Source: Siphonodentalium dalli
Lineage: Eukaryota; Mollusca; Scaphopoda; Gadilida; Siphonodentaliidae
DNA length: 64,000 nucleotides
NCBI GenBank assembly: GCA_032622095.1
Contig: CP136063.1
Span: 14,797,814-14,861,813 of the forward strand
Direction of reading: 5' to 3'
Shown here: piece after piece, positions 27,759-42,300 of the stretch
How the letters are laid out: every line of letters begins with the position of its first letter
How positions within the stretch are numbered: the stretch's first letter is position 1
Program-made: the position numbers and the translations under genes
Notes under the pieces: generated by a model
Databases searched by the model: none
Told to the model about the DNA's origin: nothing
The model's input: only the letters and a program-made list of their open reading frames with translations

Positions 27759-28249
27759 TTAAACAGAGTCTTCTAACATCAAGCTGTATACTTATATAAC
27801 CCAATCCCTTAAACAGAGTCTTCATCAAACTGTATACTTATATAACCCAATCCCTTAAACAGAGTCTTCATCAAGCTGTATACTTATATAACCCAATCCA
27901 TTAAACAGAGTCTTCATCAAACTGTATACTTATATAACCCAATCCTTTAAACAGAGTCTTCATCAAGCTGTATACTTATACAACCCAATCCCTTAAACAG
28001 AGTCTTCTAACATCAAACTGTATACTTATATAACCCAATCCCTTAAACAGAGTCTTCTAACATCAAACTGTATACTTATATAACCCAATCCTTTAAACAG
28101 AGTCTTCATCAAGCTGTATACTTATATAACCCAATCCCTTAAACAGAGTCTTCTAACATCAAGCTGTATACTTATATAACCCAATCCCTTAAACAGAGTC
28201 TTCATCAAACTGTATACTTATATAACCCAATCCCTTAAACAGAGTCTTC
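27759..28249 (+). repeat. Mixed satellite stretch with TCCT endings
   Basis: Ten or so mixed monomers between the 246-bp repeat and the 2,968-bp block. The ending TCCT (giving CCTTTAAAC) appears near 27,946 and 28,091, and a private TATACAACCC near 27,981. No higher-order unit is evident. Confidence 0.7.
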
Positions 28250-31080
28250 TAACATCAAACTGTATACTTATATAACCCAATCCCTTAAACAGAGTCTTCT
28301 AACATCAAGCTGTATACTTATATAACCCAATCCCTTAAACAGAGTCTTCATCAAACTGTATACTTATATAACCCAATCCCTTAAACAGAGTCTTCATCAA
28401 GCTGTATACTTATATAACCCAATCCCTTAAACAGAGTCTTCATCAAGCTGTATACTTATATACCCCAATCCCTTAAACAGAGTCTTCATCAAACTGTATA
28501 CTTATATAACCCAATCCCTTAAACAGAGTCTTCATCAAACTGTATACTTATATAACCCAATCCCTTAAACAGAGTCTTCATCAAACTGTATACTTATATA
28601 ACCCAATCCCTTAAACAGAGTCTTCATCAAGCTGTATACTTATATAACCCAATCCCTTAAACAGAGTCTTCTAACATCAAACTGTATACTTATATAACCC
28701 AATACCTTAAACAGAGTCTTCTAACATCAAACTGTATACTTATATAACCCAATCCCTTAAACAGAGTCTTCTAACATCAAGCTGTATACTTATATAACCC
28801 AATCCCTTAAACAGAGTCTTCATCAAACTGTATACTTATATAACCCAATCCCTTAAACAGAGTCTTCATCAAGCTGTATACTTATATAACCCAATCCCTT
28901 AAACAGAGTCTTCATCAAGCTGTATACTTATATAACCCAATCCCTTAAACAGAGTCTTCATCAAACTGTATACTTATATAACCCAATCCCTTAAACAGAG
29001 TCTTCATCAAGCTGTATACTTATATAACCCAATCCCTTAAACAGAGTCTTCATCAAACTGTATACTTATATAACCCAATCCCTTAAACAGAGTCTTCATC
29101 AAACTGTATACTTATATAACCCAATCCCTTAAACAGAGTCTTCATCAAACTGTATACTTATATAACCCAATCCCTTAAACAGAGTCTTCTAACGTCAAAC
29201 TGTATACTTATATAACCCAATCCCTTAAACAGAGTCTTCATCAAACTGTATACTTATATAACCCAATCCCTTAAACAGAGTCTTCATCAAACTGTATACT
29301 TATATAACCCAATCCCTTAAACAGAGTCTTCTAACATCAAACTGTATACTTATATAACCCAACCCCTTAAACAGAGTCTTCTAACATCAAACTGTATACT
29401 TATATAACCCAACCCCTTAAACAGAGTCTTCTAACATCAAACTGTATACTTATATAACCCAACCCCTTAAACAGAGTCTTCTAACATCAAACTGTATACT
29501 TATATAACCCAATCCCTTAAACAGAGTCTTCATCAAACTGTATACTTATATAACCCAATCCCTTAAACAGAGTCTTCATCAAACTGTATACTTATATAAC
29601 CCAATCCCTTAAACAGAGTCTTCATCAAGCTGTATACTTATATAACCCAACCCCTTAAACAGAGTCTTCATCAAGCTGTATACTTATATAAACCAATCCC
29701 TTAAACAGAGTCTTCTAACATCAAACTGTATACTTATATAACCCAATCCCTTAAACAGTGTCTTCTAACATCAAACTGTATACTTATATAACCCAATCCC
29801 TTAAACAGAGTCTTCTAACATCAAACTGTATACTTATATAACCCAATCCCTTAAACAGAGTCTTCTAACATCAAACTGTATACTTATATAACCCAATCCC
29901 TTAAACAGAGTCTTCATCAAACTGTATACTTATATAACCCAATCCCTTAAACAGAGTCTTCATCAAACTGTATACTTATATAACCCAATCCCTTAAACAG
30001 AGTCTTCTAACATCAAACTGTATACTTATATAACCCAATCCCTTAAACAGAGTCTTCTAACATCAAACTGTATACTTATATAACCCAATCCCTTAAACAG
30101 AGTCTTCATCAAGCTGTATACTTATATAACCCAATCCCTTAAACAGAGTCTTCATCAAACTGTATACTTATATAACCCAACCCCTTAAACAGAGTCTTCA
30201 TCAAACTGTATACTTATATAACCCAATCCCTTAAACAGAGTCTTCTAACATCAAACTGTATACTTATATAACCCAATCCCTTAAACAGAGTCTTCTAACA
30301 TCAAGCTGTATACTTATATAACCCAATCCCTTAAACAGAGTCTTCTAACATCAAACTGTATACTTATATAACCCAATCCCTTAAACAGAGTCTTCTAACA
30401 TCAAACTGTATACTTATATAACCCAATCCCTTAAACAGAGTCTTCATCAAACTGTATACTTATATAACCCAATCCCTTAAACAGAGTCTTCTAACATCAA
30501 GCTGTATACTTATATAACCCAATCCCTTAAACAGAGTCTTCTAACATCAAGCTGTATACTTATATAACCCAATCCCTTAAACAGAGTCTTCTAACATCAA
30601 GCTGTATACTTATATAACCCAATCCCGTAAACAGAGTCTTCATCAAACTGTATACTTATATAACCCAATCCCTTAAACAGAGTCTTCTAACATCAAGCTG
30701 TATACTTATATAACCCAATCCCTTAAACAGAGTCTTCATCAAGCTGTATACTTATATAACCCAATCCCTTAAACAGAGTCTTCTAACATCAAACTGTATA
30801 CTTATATAACCCAATCCCTTAAACAGAGTCTTCTAACATCAAACTGTATACTTATATAACCCAATCCATTAAACAGAGTCTTCTAACATCAAGCTGTATA
30901 CTTATATAACCCAATCCCTTAAACAGAGTCTTCTAACATCAAGCTGTATACTTATATAACCCAATCCCTTAAACAGAGTCTTCTACCATCAAGCTGTATA
31001 CTTATATAACCCAATCCCTTAAACAGAGTCTTCTAACATCAAGCTGTATACTTATATAACCCAATCCCTTAAACAGAGTC
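28250..31080 (+). repeat. 2,968-bp-offset duplication, copy A
   Basis: Six rare variants here each have a partner exactly 2,968 bp on: TACCCC (28,461/31,429), CTAACGTC (29,193/32,161), CAGTGTC (AAACAG at 29,753/32,721), an ATAAACC nearby, CCCGTAAAC (30,627/33,595) and CTACCATC (30,983/33,951). The homologous stretch is about 2.83 kb. Outside it the long/short pattern stops matching at 28,24x on the left and 31,08x on the right. The offset fits 62 monomers, 29 long. Confidence 0.92.
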
Positions 31081-31219
31081 TTCATCAAACTGTATACTTA
31101 TATAACCCAATCCCTTAAACAGAGTCTTCATCAAACTGTATACTTATATAACCCAATCCCTTAAACAGAGTCTTCATCAAACTGTATACTTATATAACCC
31201 AATCCCTTAAACAGAGTCT

Positions 31220-34050
31220 TCATCAAACTGTATACTTATATAACCCAATCCCTTAAACAGAGTCTTCTAACATCAAGCTGTATACTTATATAACCCAATC
31301 CCTTAAACAGAGTCTTCATCAAACTGTATACTTATATAACCCAATCCCTTAAACAGAGTCTTCATCAAGCTGTATACTTATATAACCCAATCCCTTAAAC
31401 AGAGTCTTCATCAAGCTGTATACTTATATACCCCAATCCCTTAAACAGAGTCTTCATCAAACTGTATACTTATATAACCCAATCCCTTAAACAGAGTCTT
31501 CATCAAACTGTATACTTATATAACCCAATCCCTTAAACAGAGTCTTCATCAAACTGTATACTTATATAACCCAATCCCTTAAACAGAGTCTTCATCAAGC
31601 TGTATACTTATATAACCCAATCCCTTAAACAGAGTCTTCTAACATCAAACTGTATACTTATATAACCCAATACCTTAAACAGAGTCTTCTAACATCAAAC
31701 TGTATACTTATATAACCCAATCCCTTAAACAGAGTCTTCTAACATCAAGCTGTATACTTATATAACCCAATCCCTTAAACAGAGTCTTCATCAAACTGTA
31801 TACTTATATAACCCAATCCCTTAAACAGAGTCTTCATCAAGCTGTATACTTATATAACCCAATCCCTTAAACAGAGTCTTCATCAAGCTGTATACTTATA
31901 TAACCCAATCCCTTAAACAGAGTCTTCATCAAACTGTATACTTATATAACCCAATCCCTTAAACAGAGTCTTCATCAAGCTGTATACTTATATAACCCAA
32001 TCCCTTAAACAGAGTCTTCATCAAACTGTATACTTATATAACCCAATCCCTTAAACAGAGTCTTCATCAAACTGTATACTTATATAACCCAATCCCTTAA
32101 ACAGAGTCTTCATCAAACTGTATAATTATATAACCCAATCCCTTAAACAGAGTCTTCTAACGTCAAACTGTATACTTATATAACCCAATCCCTTAAACAG
32201 AGTCTTCATCAAACTGTATACTTATATAACCCAATCCCTTAAACAGAGTCTTCATCAAACTGTATACTTATATAACCCAATCCCTTAAACAGAGTCTTCT
32301 AACATCAAACTGTATACTTATATAACCCAACCCCTTAAACAGAGTCTTCTAACATCAAACTGTATACTTATATAACCCAACCCCTTAAACAGAGTCTTCT
32401 AACATCAAACTGTATACTTATATAACCCAACCCCTTAAACAGAGTCTTCTAACATCAAACTGTATACTTATATAACCCAATCCCTTAAACAGAGTCTTCA
32501 TCAAACTGTATACTTATATAACCCAATCCCTTAAACAGAGTCTTCATCAAACTGTATACTTATATAACCCAATCCCTTAAACAGAGTCTTCATCAAGCTG
32601 TATACTTATATAACCCAACCCCTTAAACAGAGTCTTCATCAAGCTGTATACTTATATAAACCAATCCCTTAAACAGAGTCTTCTAACATCAAACTGTATA
32701 CTTATATAACCCAATCCCTTAAACAGTGTCTTCTAACATCAAACTGTATACTTATATAACCCAATCCCTTAAACAGAGTCTTCTAACATCAAACTGTATA
32801 CTTATATAACCCAATCCCTTAAACAGAGTCTTCTAACATCAAACTGTATACTTATATAACCCAATCCCTTAAACAGAGTCTTCATCAAACTGTATACTTA
32901 TATAACCCAATCCCTTAAACAGAGTCTTCATCAAACTGTATACTTATATAACCCAATCCCTTAAACAGAGTCTTCTAACATCAAACTGTATACTTATATA
33001 ACCCAATCCCTTAAACAGAGTCTTCTAACATCAAACTGTATACTTATATAACCCAATCCCTTAAACAGAGTCTTCATCAAGCTGTATACTTATATAACCC
33101 AATCCCTTAAACAGAGTCTTCATCAAACTGTATACTTATATAACCCAACCCCTTAAACAGAGTCTTCATCAATCTGTATACTTATATAACCCAATCCCTT
33201 AAACAGAGTCTTCTAACATCAAACTGTATACTTATATAACCCAATCCCTTAAACAGAGTCTTCTAACATCAAGCTGTATACTTATATAACCCAATCCCTT
33301 AAACAGAGTCTTCTAACATCAAACTGTATACTTATATAACCCAATCCCTTAAACAGAGTCTTCTAACATCAAACTGTATACTTATATAACCCAATCCCTT
33401 AAACAGAGTCTTCATCAAACTGTATACTTATATAACCCAATCCCTTAAACAGGGTCTTCTAACATCAAGCTGTATACTTATATAACCCAATCCCTTAAAC
33501 AGAGTCTTCTAACATCAAGCTGTATACTTATATAACCCAATCCCTTAAACAGAGTCTTCTAACATCAAGCTGTATACTTATATAACCCAATCCCGTAAAC
33601 AGAGTCTTCATCAAACTGTATACTTATATAACCCAATCCCTTAAACAGAGTCTTCTAACATCAAGCTGTATACTTATATAACCCAATCCCTTAAACAGAG
33701 TCTTCATCAAGCTGTATACTTATATAACCCAATCCCTTAAACAGAGTCTTCTAACATCAAACTGTATACTTATATAACCCAATCCCTTAAACAGAGTCTT
33801 CTAACATCAAACTGTATACTTATATAACCCAATCCATTAAACAGAGTCTTCTAACATCAAGCTGTATACTTATATAACCCAATCCCTTAAACAGAGTCTT
33901 CTAACATCAAGCTGTATACTTATATAACCCAATCCCTTAAACAGAGTCTTCTACCATCAAGCTGTATACTTATATAACCCAATCCCTTAAACAGAGTCTT
34001 CTAACATCAAGCTGTATACTTATATAACCCAATCCCTTAAACAGAGTCTT
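31220..34050 (+). repeat. 2,968-bp-offset duplication, copy B
   Basis: This repeats 28,250-31,080, with about three short monomers (roughly 140 bp) between the copies. I noticed three private substitutions here: TATAATTATA near 32,121, CAATCTG near 33,171 and CAGGGTC near 33,451. All derived variants of copy A listed above are present, so they predate the duplication. Identity is therefore about 99.9%. Confidence 0.92.
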
Positions 34051-34816
34051 CTAACATCAAGCTGTATACTTATATAACCCAATCCCTTAAACAGAGTCTT
34101 CATCAAGCTGTATACTTATATAACCCAATCCCTTAACCAGAGTCTTCTAACATCAAGCTGTATACTTATATAACCCAATCCCTTAAACAGAGTCTTCTAA
34201 CATCAAACTGTATACTTATATAACCCAGTCCCTTAAACAGAGTCTTCTAACATCAAGCTGTATACTTATATAACCCAATCCCTTAAACAGAGTCTTCATC
34301 AAGCTGTATACTTATATAACCCAATCCCTTAAACAGAGTCTTCTAACATCAAACTGTATACTTATATAACCCAACCCCTTAAACAGAGTCTTCATCAAAC
34401 TGTATACTTATATAACCCAATCCCTTAAACAGAGTCTTCTAACATCAAGCTGTATACTTATATAACCCAATCCCTTAAACAGAGTCTTCTAACATCAAAC
34501 TGTATACTTATATAACCCAACCCCTTAAACAGAGTCTTCATCAAACTGTATACTTATATAACCCAATCCCTTAAACAGAGTCTTCTAACATCAAGCTGTA
34601 TACTTATATAACCCAATCCCTTAAACAGAGTCTTCTAACATCAAACTGTATACTTATATAACCCAACCCCTTAAACAGAGTCTTCTAACATCAAAATGTA
34701 TACTTATATAACCCAATCCCTTAAACAGAGTCTTCTAACATCAAACTGTATACTTATATAACCCAACCCCTTAAACAGAGTCTTCATCAAACTGTATACT
34801 TATATAACCCAATCCC
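34051..34816 (+). repeat. TTAACCAG/CCCAGTCCC block and 146-bp units, first copy
   Basis: TTAACCAG at 34,133 and CCCAGTCCC at 34,223 recur 3,738 bp later at 37,871 and 37,961. They are followed by a 146-bp unit (long-G, long-A, short) starting at 34,425 and 34,571, matching 38,163 and 38,309. Two extra long monomers, one carrying CAAAATG at 34,692, are present here and absent from the 38-kb copy, so the offset drops from 3,738 to 3,638 beyond this point. Confidence 0.85.
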
Positions 34817-37800
34817 TTAAACAGAGTCTTCTAACATCAAGCTGTATACTTATATAACCCAATCCCTTAAACAGAGTCTTCTAACATCAAACTGTATACT
34901 TATATAACCCAATCCCTTAAACAGAGTCTTCTAACATCAAACTGTATACTTATATAACCCAACCCCTTAAACAGAGTCTTCATCAAACTGTATACTTATA
35001 TAACCCAATCCCTTAAACAGAGTCTTCTAACATCAAACTGTATACTTATATAACCCAACCCCTTAAACAGAGTCTTCATCAAACTGTATACTTATATAAC
35101 CCAATCCCTTAAACAGAGTCTTCTAACATCAAGCTGTATACTTATATAACCCAATCCCTTAAACAGAGTCTTCTAACATCAAACTGTATACTTATATAAC
35201 CCAATCCCTTAAACAGAGTCTTCTAACATCAAACTGTATACTTATATAACCCAACCCCTTAAACAGAGTCTTCATCAAACTGTATACTTATATAACCCAA
35301 TCCCTTAAACAGAGTCTTCTAACATCAAGCTGTATACTTATATAACCCAATCCCTTAAACAGAGTCTTCTAACATCAAACTGTATACTTATATAACCCAA
35401 TCCCTTAAACAGAGTCTTCTAACATCAAACTGTATACTTATATAACCCAACCCCTTAAACAGAGTCTTCATCAAACTGTATACTTATATAACCCAATCCC
35501 TTAAACAGAGTCTTCTAACATCAAGCTGTATACTTATATAACCCAATCCCTTAAACAGAGTCTTCATCAAGCTGTATACTTATATAACCCAATCCCTTAA
35601 ACAGAGTCTTCTAACATCAAACTGTATACTTATATAACCCAATCCCTTAAACATAGTCTTCATCAAACTGTATACTTATATAACCCAATCCCTTAAACAG
35701 AGTCTTCATCAAGCTGTATACTTATATAACCCAATCCATTAAACAGAGTCTTCTAACATCAAACTGTATACTTATATAACCCAACCCCTTAAACAGATTC
35801 TTCTAACATCAAACTGTATACTTATATAACCCAATCCCTTAAACAGAGTCTTCATCAAACTGTATACTTATATAACCCAATCCCTTAAACAGAGTCTTCA
35901 TCAAACTGTATACTTATATAACCCAATCCCTTAAACAGAGTCTTCTAACATCAAGCTGTATACTTATATAACCCAATCCCTTAAACAGAGTCTTCATCAA
36001 ACTGTATACTTATATAACCCAATCCCTTAAACAGAGTCTTCTAACATCAAACTGTATACTTATATAACCCAACCCCTTAAACAGAGTCTTCTAACATCAA
36101 ACTGTATACTTATATAACCCAATCCCTTAAACAGAGTCTTCATCAAACTGTATACTTATATAACCCAATCCCTTAAACAGAGTCTTCTAACATCAAGCTG
36201 TATACTTATATAACCCAATCCCTTAAACAGAGTCTTCTAACATCAAAATGTATACTTATATAACCCAATCCCTTAAACAGAGTCTTCTAACATCAAACTG
36301 TATACTTATATAACCCAACCCCTTAAACAGAGTCTTCATCAAACTGTATACTTATATAACCCAATCCCTTAAACAGAGTCTTCTAACATCAAGCTGTATA
36401 CTTATATAACCCAATCCCTTAAACAGAGTCTTCTAACATCAAACTGTATACTTATATAACCCAATCCCTTAAACAGAGTCTTCTAACATCAAACTGTATA
36501 CTTATATAACCCAACCCCTTAAACAGAGTCTTCATCAAACTGTATACTTATATAACCCAATCCCTTAAACAGAGTCTTCTAACATCAAACTGTATACTTA
36601 TATAACCCAACCCCTTAAACAGAGTCTTCATCAAACTGTATACTTATATAACCCAATCCCTTAAACAGAGTCTTCTAACATCAAGCTGTATACTTATATA
36701 ACCCAATCCCTTAAACAGAGTCTTCTAACATCAAACTGTATACTTATATAACCCAATCCCTTAAACAGAGTCTTCTAACATCAAACTGTATACTTATATA
36801 ACCCAACCCCTTAAACAGAGTCTTCATCAAACTGTATACTTATATAACCCAATCCCTTAAACAGAGTCTTCTAACATCAAGCTGTATACTTATATAACCC
36901 AATCCCTTAAACAGAGTCTTCTAACATCAAACTGTATACTTATATAACCCAATCCCTTAAACAGAGTCTTCTAACATCAAACTGTATACTTATATAACCC
37001 AACCCCTTAAACAGAGTCTTCATCAAACTGTATACTTATATAACCCAATCCCTTAAACAGAGTCTTCTAACATCAAGCTGTATACTTATATAACCCAATC
37101 CCTTAAACAGAGTCTTCATCAAGCTGTATACTTATATAACCCAATCCCTTAAACAGAGTCTTCTAACATCAAACTGTATACTTATATAACCCAATCCCTT
37201 AAACATAGTCTTCATCAAACTGTATACTTATATAACCCAATCCCTTAAACAGAGTCTTCATCAAGCTGTATACTTATATAACCCAATCCATTAAACAGAG
37301 TCTTCTAACATCAAACTGTATACTTATATAACCCAACCCCTTAAACAGATTCTTCTAACATCAAACTGTATACTTATATAACCCAATCCCTTAAACAGAG
37401 TCTTCATCAAACTGTATACTTATATAACCCAATCCCTTAAACAGAGTCTTCATCAAACTGTATACTTATATAACCCAATCCCTTAAACAGAGTCTTCTAA
37501 CATCAAGCTGTATACTTATATAACCCAATCCCTTAAACAGAGTCTTCATCAAACTGTATACTTATATAACCCAATCCCTTAAACAGAGTCTTCTAACATC
37601 AAACTGTATACTTATATAACCCAACCCCTTAAACAGAGTCTTCTAACATCAAACTGTATACTTATATAACCCAATCCCTTAAACAGAGTCTTCATCAAAC
37701 TGTATACTTATATAACCCAATCCCTTAAACAGAGTCTTCTAACATCAAGCTGTATACTTATATAACCCAATCCCTTAAACAGAGTCTTCTAACATCAAGC

Positions 37801-39334
37801 TGTATACTTATATAACCCAATCCCTTAAACAGAGTCTTCATCAAGCTGTATACTTATATAACCCAACCCCTTAACCAGAGTCTTCTAACATCAAGCTGTA
37901 TACTTATATAACCCAATCCCTTAAACAGAGTCTTCTAACATCAAACTGTATACTTATATAACCCAGTCCCTTAAACAGAGTCTTCTAACATCAAGCTGTA
38001 TACTTATATAACCCAATCCCTTAAACAGAGTCTTCATCAAGCTGTATACTTATATAACCCAATCCCTTAAACAGAGTCTTCTAACATCAAACTGTATACT
38101 TATATAACCCAACCCCTTAAACAGAGTCTTCATCAAACTGTATACTTATATAACCCAATCCCTTAAACAGAGTCTTCTAACATCAAGCTGTATACTTATA
38201 TAACCCAATCCCTTAAACAGAGTCTTCTAACATCAAACTGTATACTTATATAACCCAACCCCTTAAACAGAGTCTTCATCAAACTGTATACTTATATAAC
38301 CCAATCCCTTAAACAGAGTCTTCTAACATCAAGCTGTATACTTATATAACCCAATCCCTTAAACAGAGTCTTCTAACATCAAACTGTATACTTATATAAC
38401 CCAACCCCTTAAACAGAGTCTTCATCAAACTGTATACTTATATAACCCAATCCCTTAAACAGAGTCTTCTAACATCAAGCTGTATACTTATATAACCCAA
38501 TCCCTTAAACAGAGTCTTCTAACATCAAACTGTATACTTATATAACCCAATCCCTTAAACAGAGTCTTCTAACATCAAACTGTATACTTATATAACCCAA
38601 CCCCTTAAACAGAGTCTTCATCAAACTGTATACTTATATAACCCAATCCCTTAAACAGAGTCTTCTAACATCAAACTGTATACTTATATAACCCAACCCC
38701 TTAAACAGAGTCTTCATCAAACTGTATACTTATATAACCCAATCCCTTAAACAGAGTCTTCTAACATCAAGCTGTATACTTATATAACCCAATCCCTTAA
38801 ACAGAGTCTTCTAACATCAAACTGTATACTTATATAACCCAATCCCTTAAACAGAGTCTTCTAACATCAAACTGTATACTTATATAACCCAACCCCTTAA
38901 ACAGAGTCTTCATCAAACTGTATACTTATATAACCCAATCCCTTAAACAGAGTCTTCTAACATCAAGCTGTATACTTATATAACCCAATCCCTTAAACAG
39001 AGTCTTCTAACATCAAACTGTATACTTATATAACCCAATCCCTTAAACAGAGTCTTCTAACATCAAACTGTATACTTATATAACCCAACCCCTTAAACAG
39101 AGTCTTCATCAAACTGTATACTTATATAACCCAATCCCTTAAACAGAGTCTTCTAACATCAAGCTGTATACTTATATAACCCAATCCCTTAAACAGAGTC
39201 TTCATCAAGCTGTATACTTATATAACCCAATCCCTTAAACAGAGTCTTCTAACATCAAACTGTATACTTATATAACCCAATCCCTTAAACAGAGTCTTCA
39301 TCAAACTGTATACTTATATAACCCAATCCCTTAA
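34817..39334 (+). repeat. 196-bp four-monomer repeat in three nested blocks
   Basis: The unit is long-G, long-A, long-A, short-A with a CCCC junction: 50+50+50+46 = 196 bp. Three blocks show the same spacing series (292, 196, 196 bp): starts 34,817/35,109/35,305/35,501, then 36,369/36,661/36,857/37,053, then 38,455/38,747/38,943/39,139. The first two blocks are 1,552 bp apart (32 monomers, 20 long) and share CAAAATG (34,692/36,244), CATAGTC (35,652/37,204) and CAGATTC (35,794/37,346). The third lies 2,086 bp further and has CAGATTC (39,432) but not CATAGTC. Confidence 0.9.
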
Positions 39335-42300
39335 ACAGAGTCTTCATCAAGCTGTATACTTATATAACCCAATCCATTAAACAGAGTCTTCTAACATCAA
39401 ACTGTATACTTATATAACCCAACCCCTTAAACAGATTCTTCTAACATCAAACTGTATACTTATATAACCCAATCCCTTAAACAGAGTCTTCATCAAACTG
39501 TATACTTATATAACCCAATCCCTTAAACAGAGTCTTCATCAAACTGTATACTTATATAACCCAATCCCTTAAACAGAGTCTTCTAACATCAAGCTGTATA
39601 CTTATATAACCCAATCCCTTAAACAGAGTCTTCATCAAACTGTATACTTATATAACCCAATCCCTTAAACAGAGTCTTCTAACATCAAACTGTATACTTA
39701 TATAACCCAACCCCTTAAACAGAGTCTTCTAACATCAAACTGTATACTTATATAACCCAATCCCTTAAACAGAGTCTTCATCAAACTGTATACTTATATA
39801 ACCCAATCCCTTAAACAGAGTCTTCTAACATCAAACTGTATACTTATATAACCCAATCCATTAAACAGAGTCTTCATCAAACTGTATACTTATATAACCC
39901 AATCCCTTAAACAGAGTCTTCTAACATCAAACTGTATACTTATATAACCCAACCCCTTAAACAGAGTCTTCTAACATCAAACTGTATACTTATATAACCC
40001 AATCCCTTAAACAGAGTCTTCATCAAACTGTATACTTATATAACCCAATCCCTTAAACAGAGTCTTCTAACATCAAACTGTATACTTATATAACCCAACC
40101 CCTTAAACAGAGTCTTCTAACATCAAACTGTATACTTATATAACCCAATCCCTTAAACAGAGTCTTCATCAAACTGTATACTTATATAACCCAATCCCTT
40201 AAACAGAGTCTTCTAACATCAAAATGTATACTTATATAACCCAATCCATTAAACAGAGTCTTCATCAAACTGTATACTTATATAACCCAATCCCTTAAAC
40301 AGAGTCTTCTAACATCAAACTGTATACTTATATAACCCAATCCATTAAACAGAGTCTTCATCAAACTGTATACTTATATAACCCAATCCCTTAAACAGAG
40401 TCTTCATCAAACTGTATACTTATATAACCCAATCCCTTAAACAGAGTCTTCATCAAGCTGTATACTTATATAACCCAATCCCTTAAACAGAGTCTTCTAA
40501 CATCAAACTGTATACTTATATAACCCAATCCCTTAAACAGAGTCTTCTAACATCAAGCTGTATACTTATATAACCCAATCCCTTAAACAGAGTCTTCATC
40601 AAGCTGTATACTTATATAACCCAATCCCTTAACCAGAGTCTTCTAACATCAAACTGTATACTTATATAACCCAATCCCTTAAACAGAGTCTTCTAACATC
40701 AAGCTGTATACTTATATAACCCAATCCCTTAAACAGAGTCTTCTAACATCAAACTGTATACTTATATAACCCAATCCCTTAAACAGAGTCTTCATCAAAC
40801 TGTATACTTATATAACCCAATCCCTTAAACAGAGTCTTCATCAAACTGTATACTTATATAACCCAATCCCTTAAACAGAGTCTTCTAACATCAAACTGTA
40901 TACTTATATAACCCAATCCCTTAAACAGAGTCTTCTAACATCAAACTGTATACTTATATAACCCAACCCCTTAAACAGAGTCTTCTAACATCAAACTGTA
41001 TACTTATATAACCCAATCCCTTAAACAGAGTCTTCATCAAGCTGTATACTTATATAACCCAATCCCTTAAACAGAGTCTTCTAACATCAAACTGTATACT
41101 TATATAACCCAATCCCTTAAACAGAGTCTTCATCAAGCTGTATACTTATATAACCCAATCCCTTAAACAGAGTCTTCTAACATCAAGCTGTATACTTATA
41201 TAACCCAATCCCTTAAACAGAGTCTTCATCAAGCTGTATACTTATATAACCCAATCCCTTAAACAGAGTCTTCTAACATCAAGCTGTATACTTATATAAC
41301 CCAATCCCTTAAACAGAGTCTTCTAACATCAAGCTGTATACTTATATAACCCAACACCTTAAACAGAGTCTTCTAACATCAAACTGTATACTTATATAAC
41401 CCAATCCCTTAAACAGAGTCTTCTAACATCAAACTGTATACTTATATAACCCAATCCCTTAAACAGAGTCTTCATCAAACTGTATACTTATATAACCCAA
41501 TCCCTTAAACAGAGTCTTCTAACATCAAGCTGTATACTTATATAACCCAATCCCTTAAACAGAGTCTACTAACATCAAACTGTATACTTATATAACCCAA
41601 TCCCTTAAACAGAGTCTACTAACATCAAACTGTATACTTATATAACCAACCCCTTAAACAGAGTCTTCTAACATCAAGCTGTATACTTATATAACCCAAC
41701 CCCTTAAACAGAGTCTTCTAACATCAAGCTGTATACTTATATAACCCAATCCCTTAAACAGAGTCTTCATCAAACTGTATACTTATATAACCCAATCCCT
41801 TAAACAGAGTCTTCTAACATCAAACTGTATACTTATATAACCCAATCCCTTAAACAGAGTCTTCATCAAACTGTATACTTATATAACCCAATCCCTTAAA
41901 CAGAGTCTTCTAACATCAAACTGTATACTTATATAACCCAATCCCTTAAACAGAGTCTTCATCAAACTGTATACTTATATAACCCAATCCCTTAAACAGA
42001 GTCTTCTAACATCAAACTGTATACTTATATAACCCAATCCCTTAAACAGAGTCTTCATCAAACTGTATACTTATATAACCCAACCCCTTAACCAGAGTCT
42101 TCTAACATCAAGCTGTATACTTATATAACCCAATCCCTTAAACAGAGTCTTCATCAAACTGTATACTTATATAACCCAATCCCTTAAACAGAGTCTTCTA
42201 ACATCAAACTGTATACTTATATAACCCAATCCCTTAAACAGAGTCTTCTAACATCAAACTGTATACTTATATAACCCAATCCCTTAAACAGAGTCTTCTA

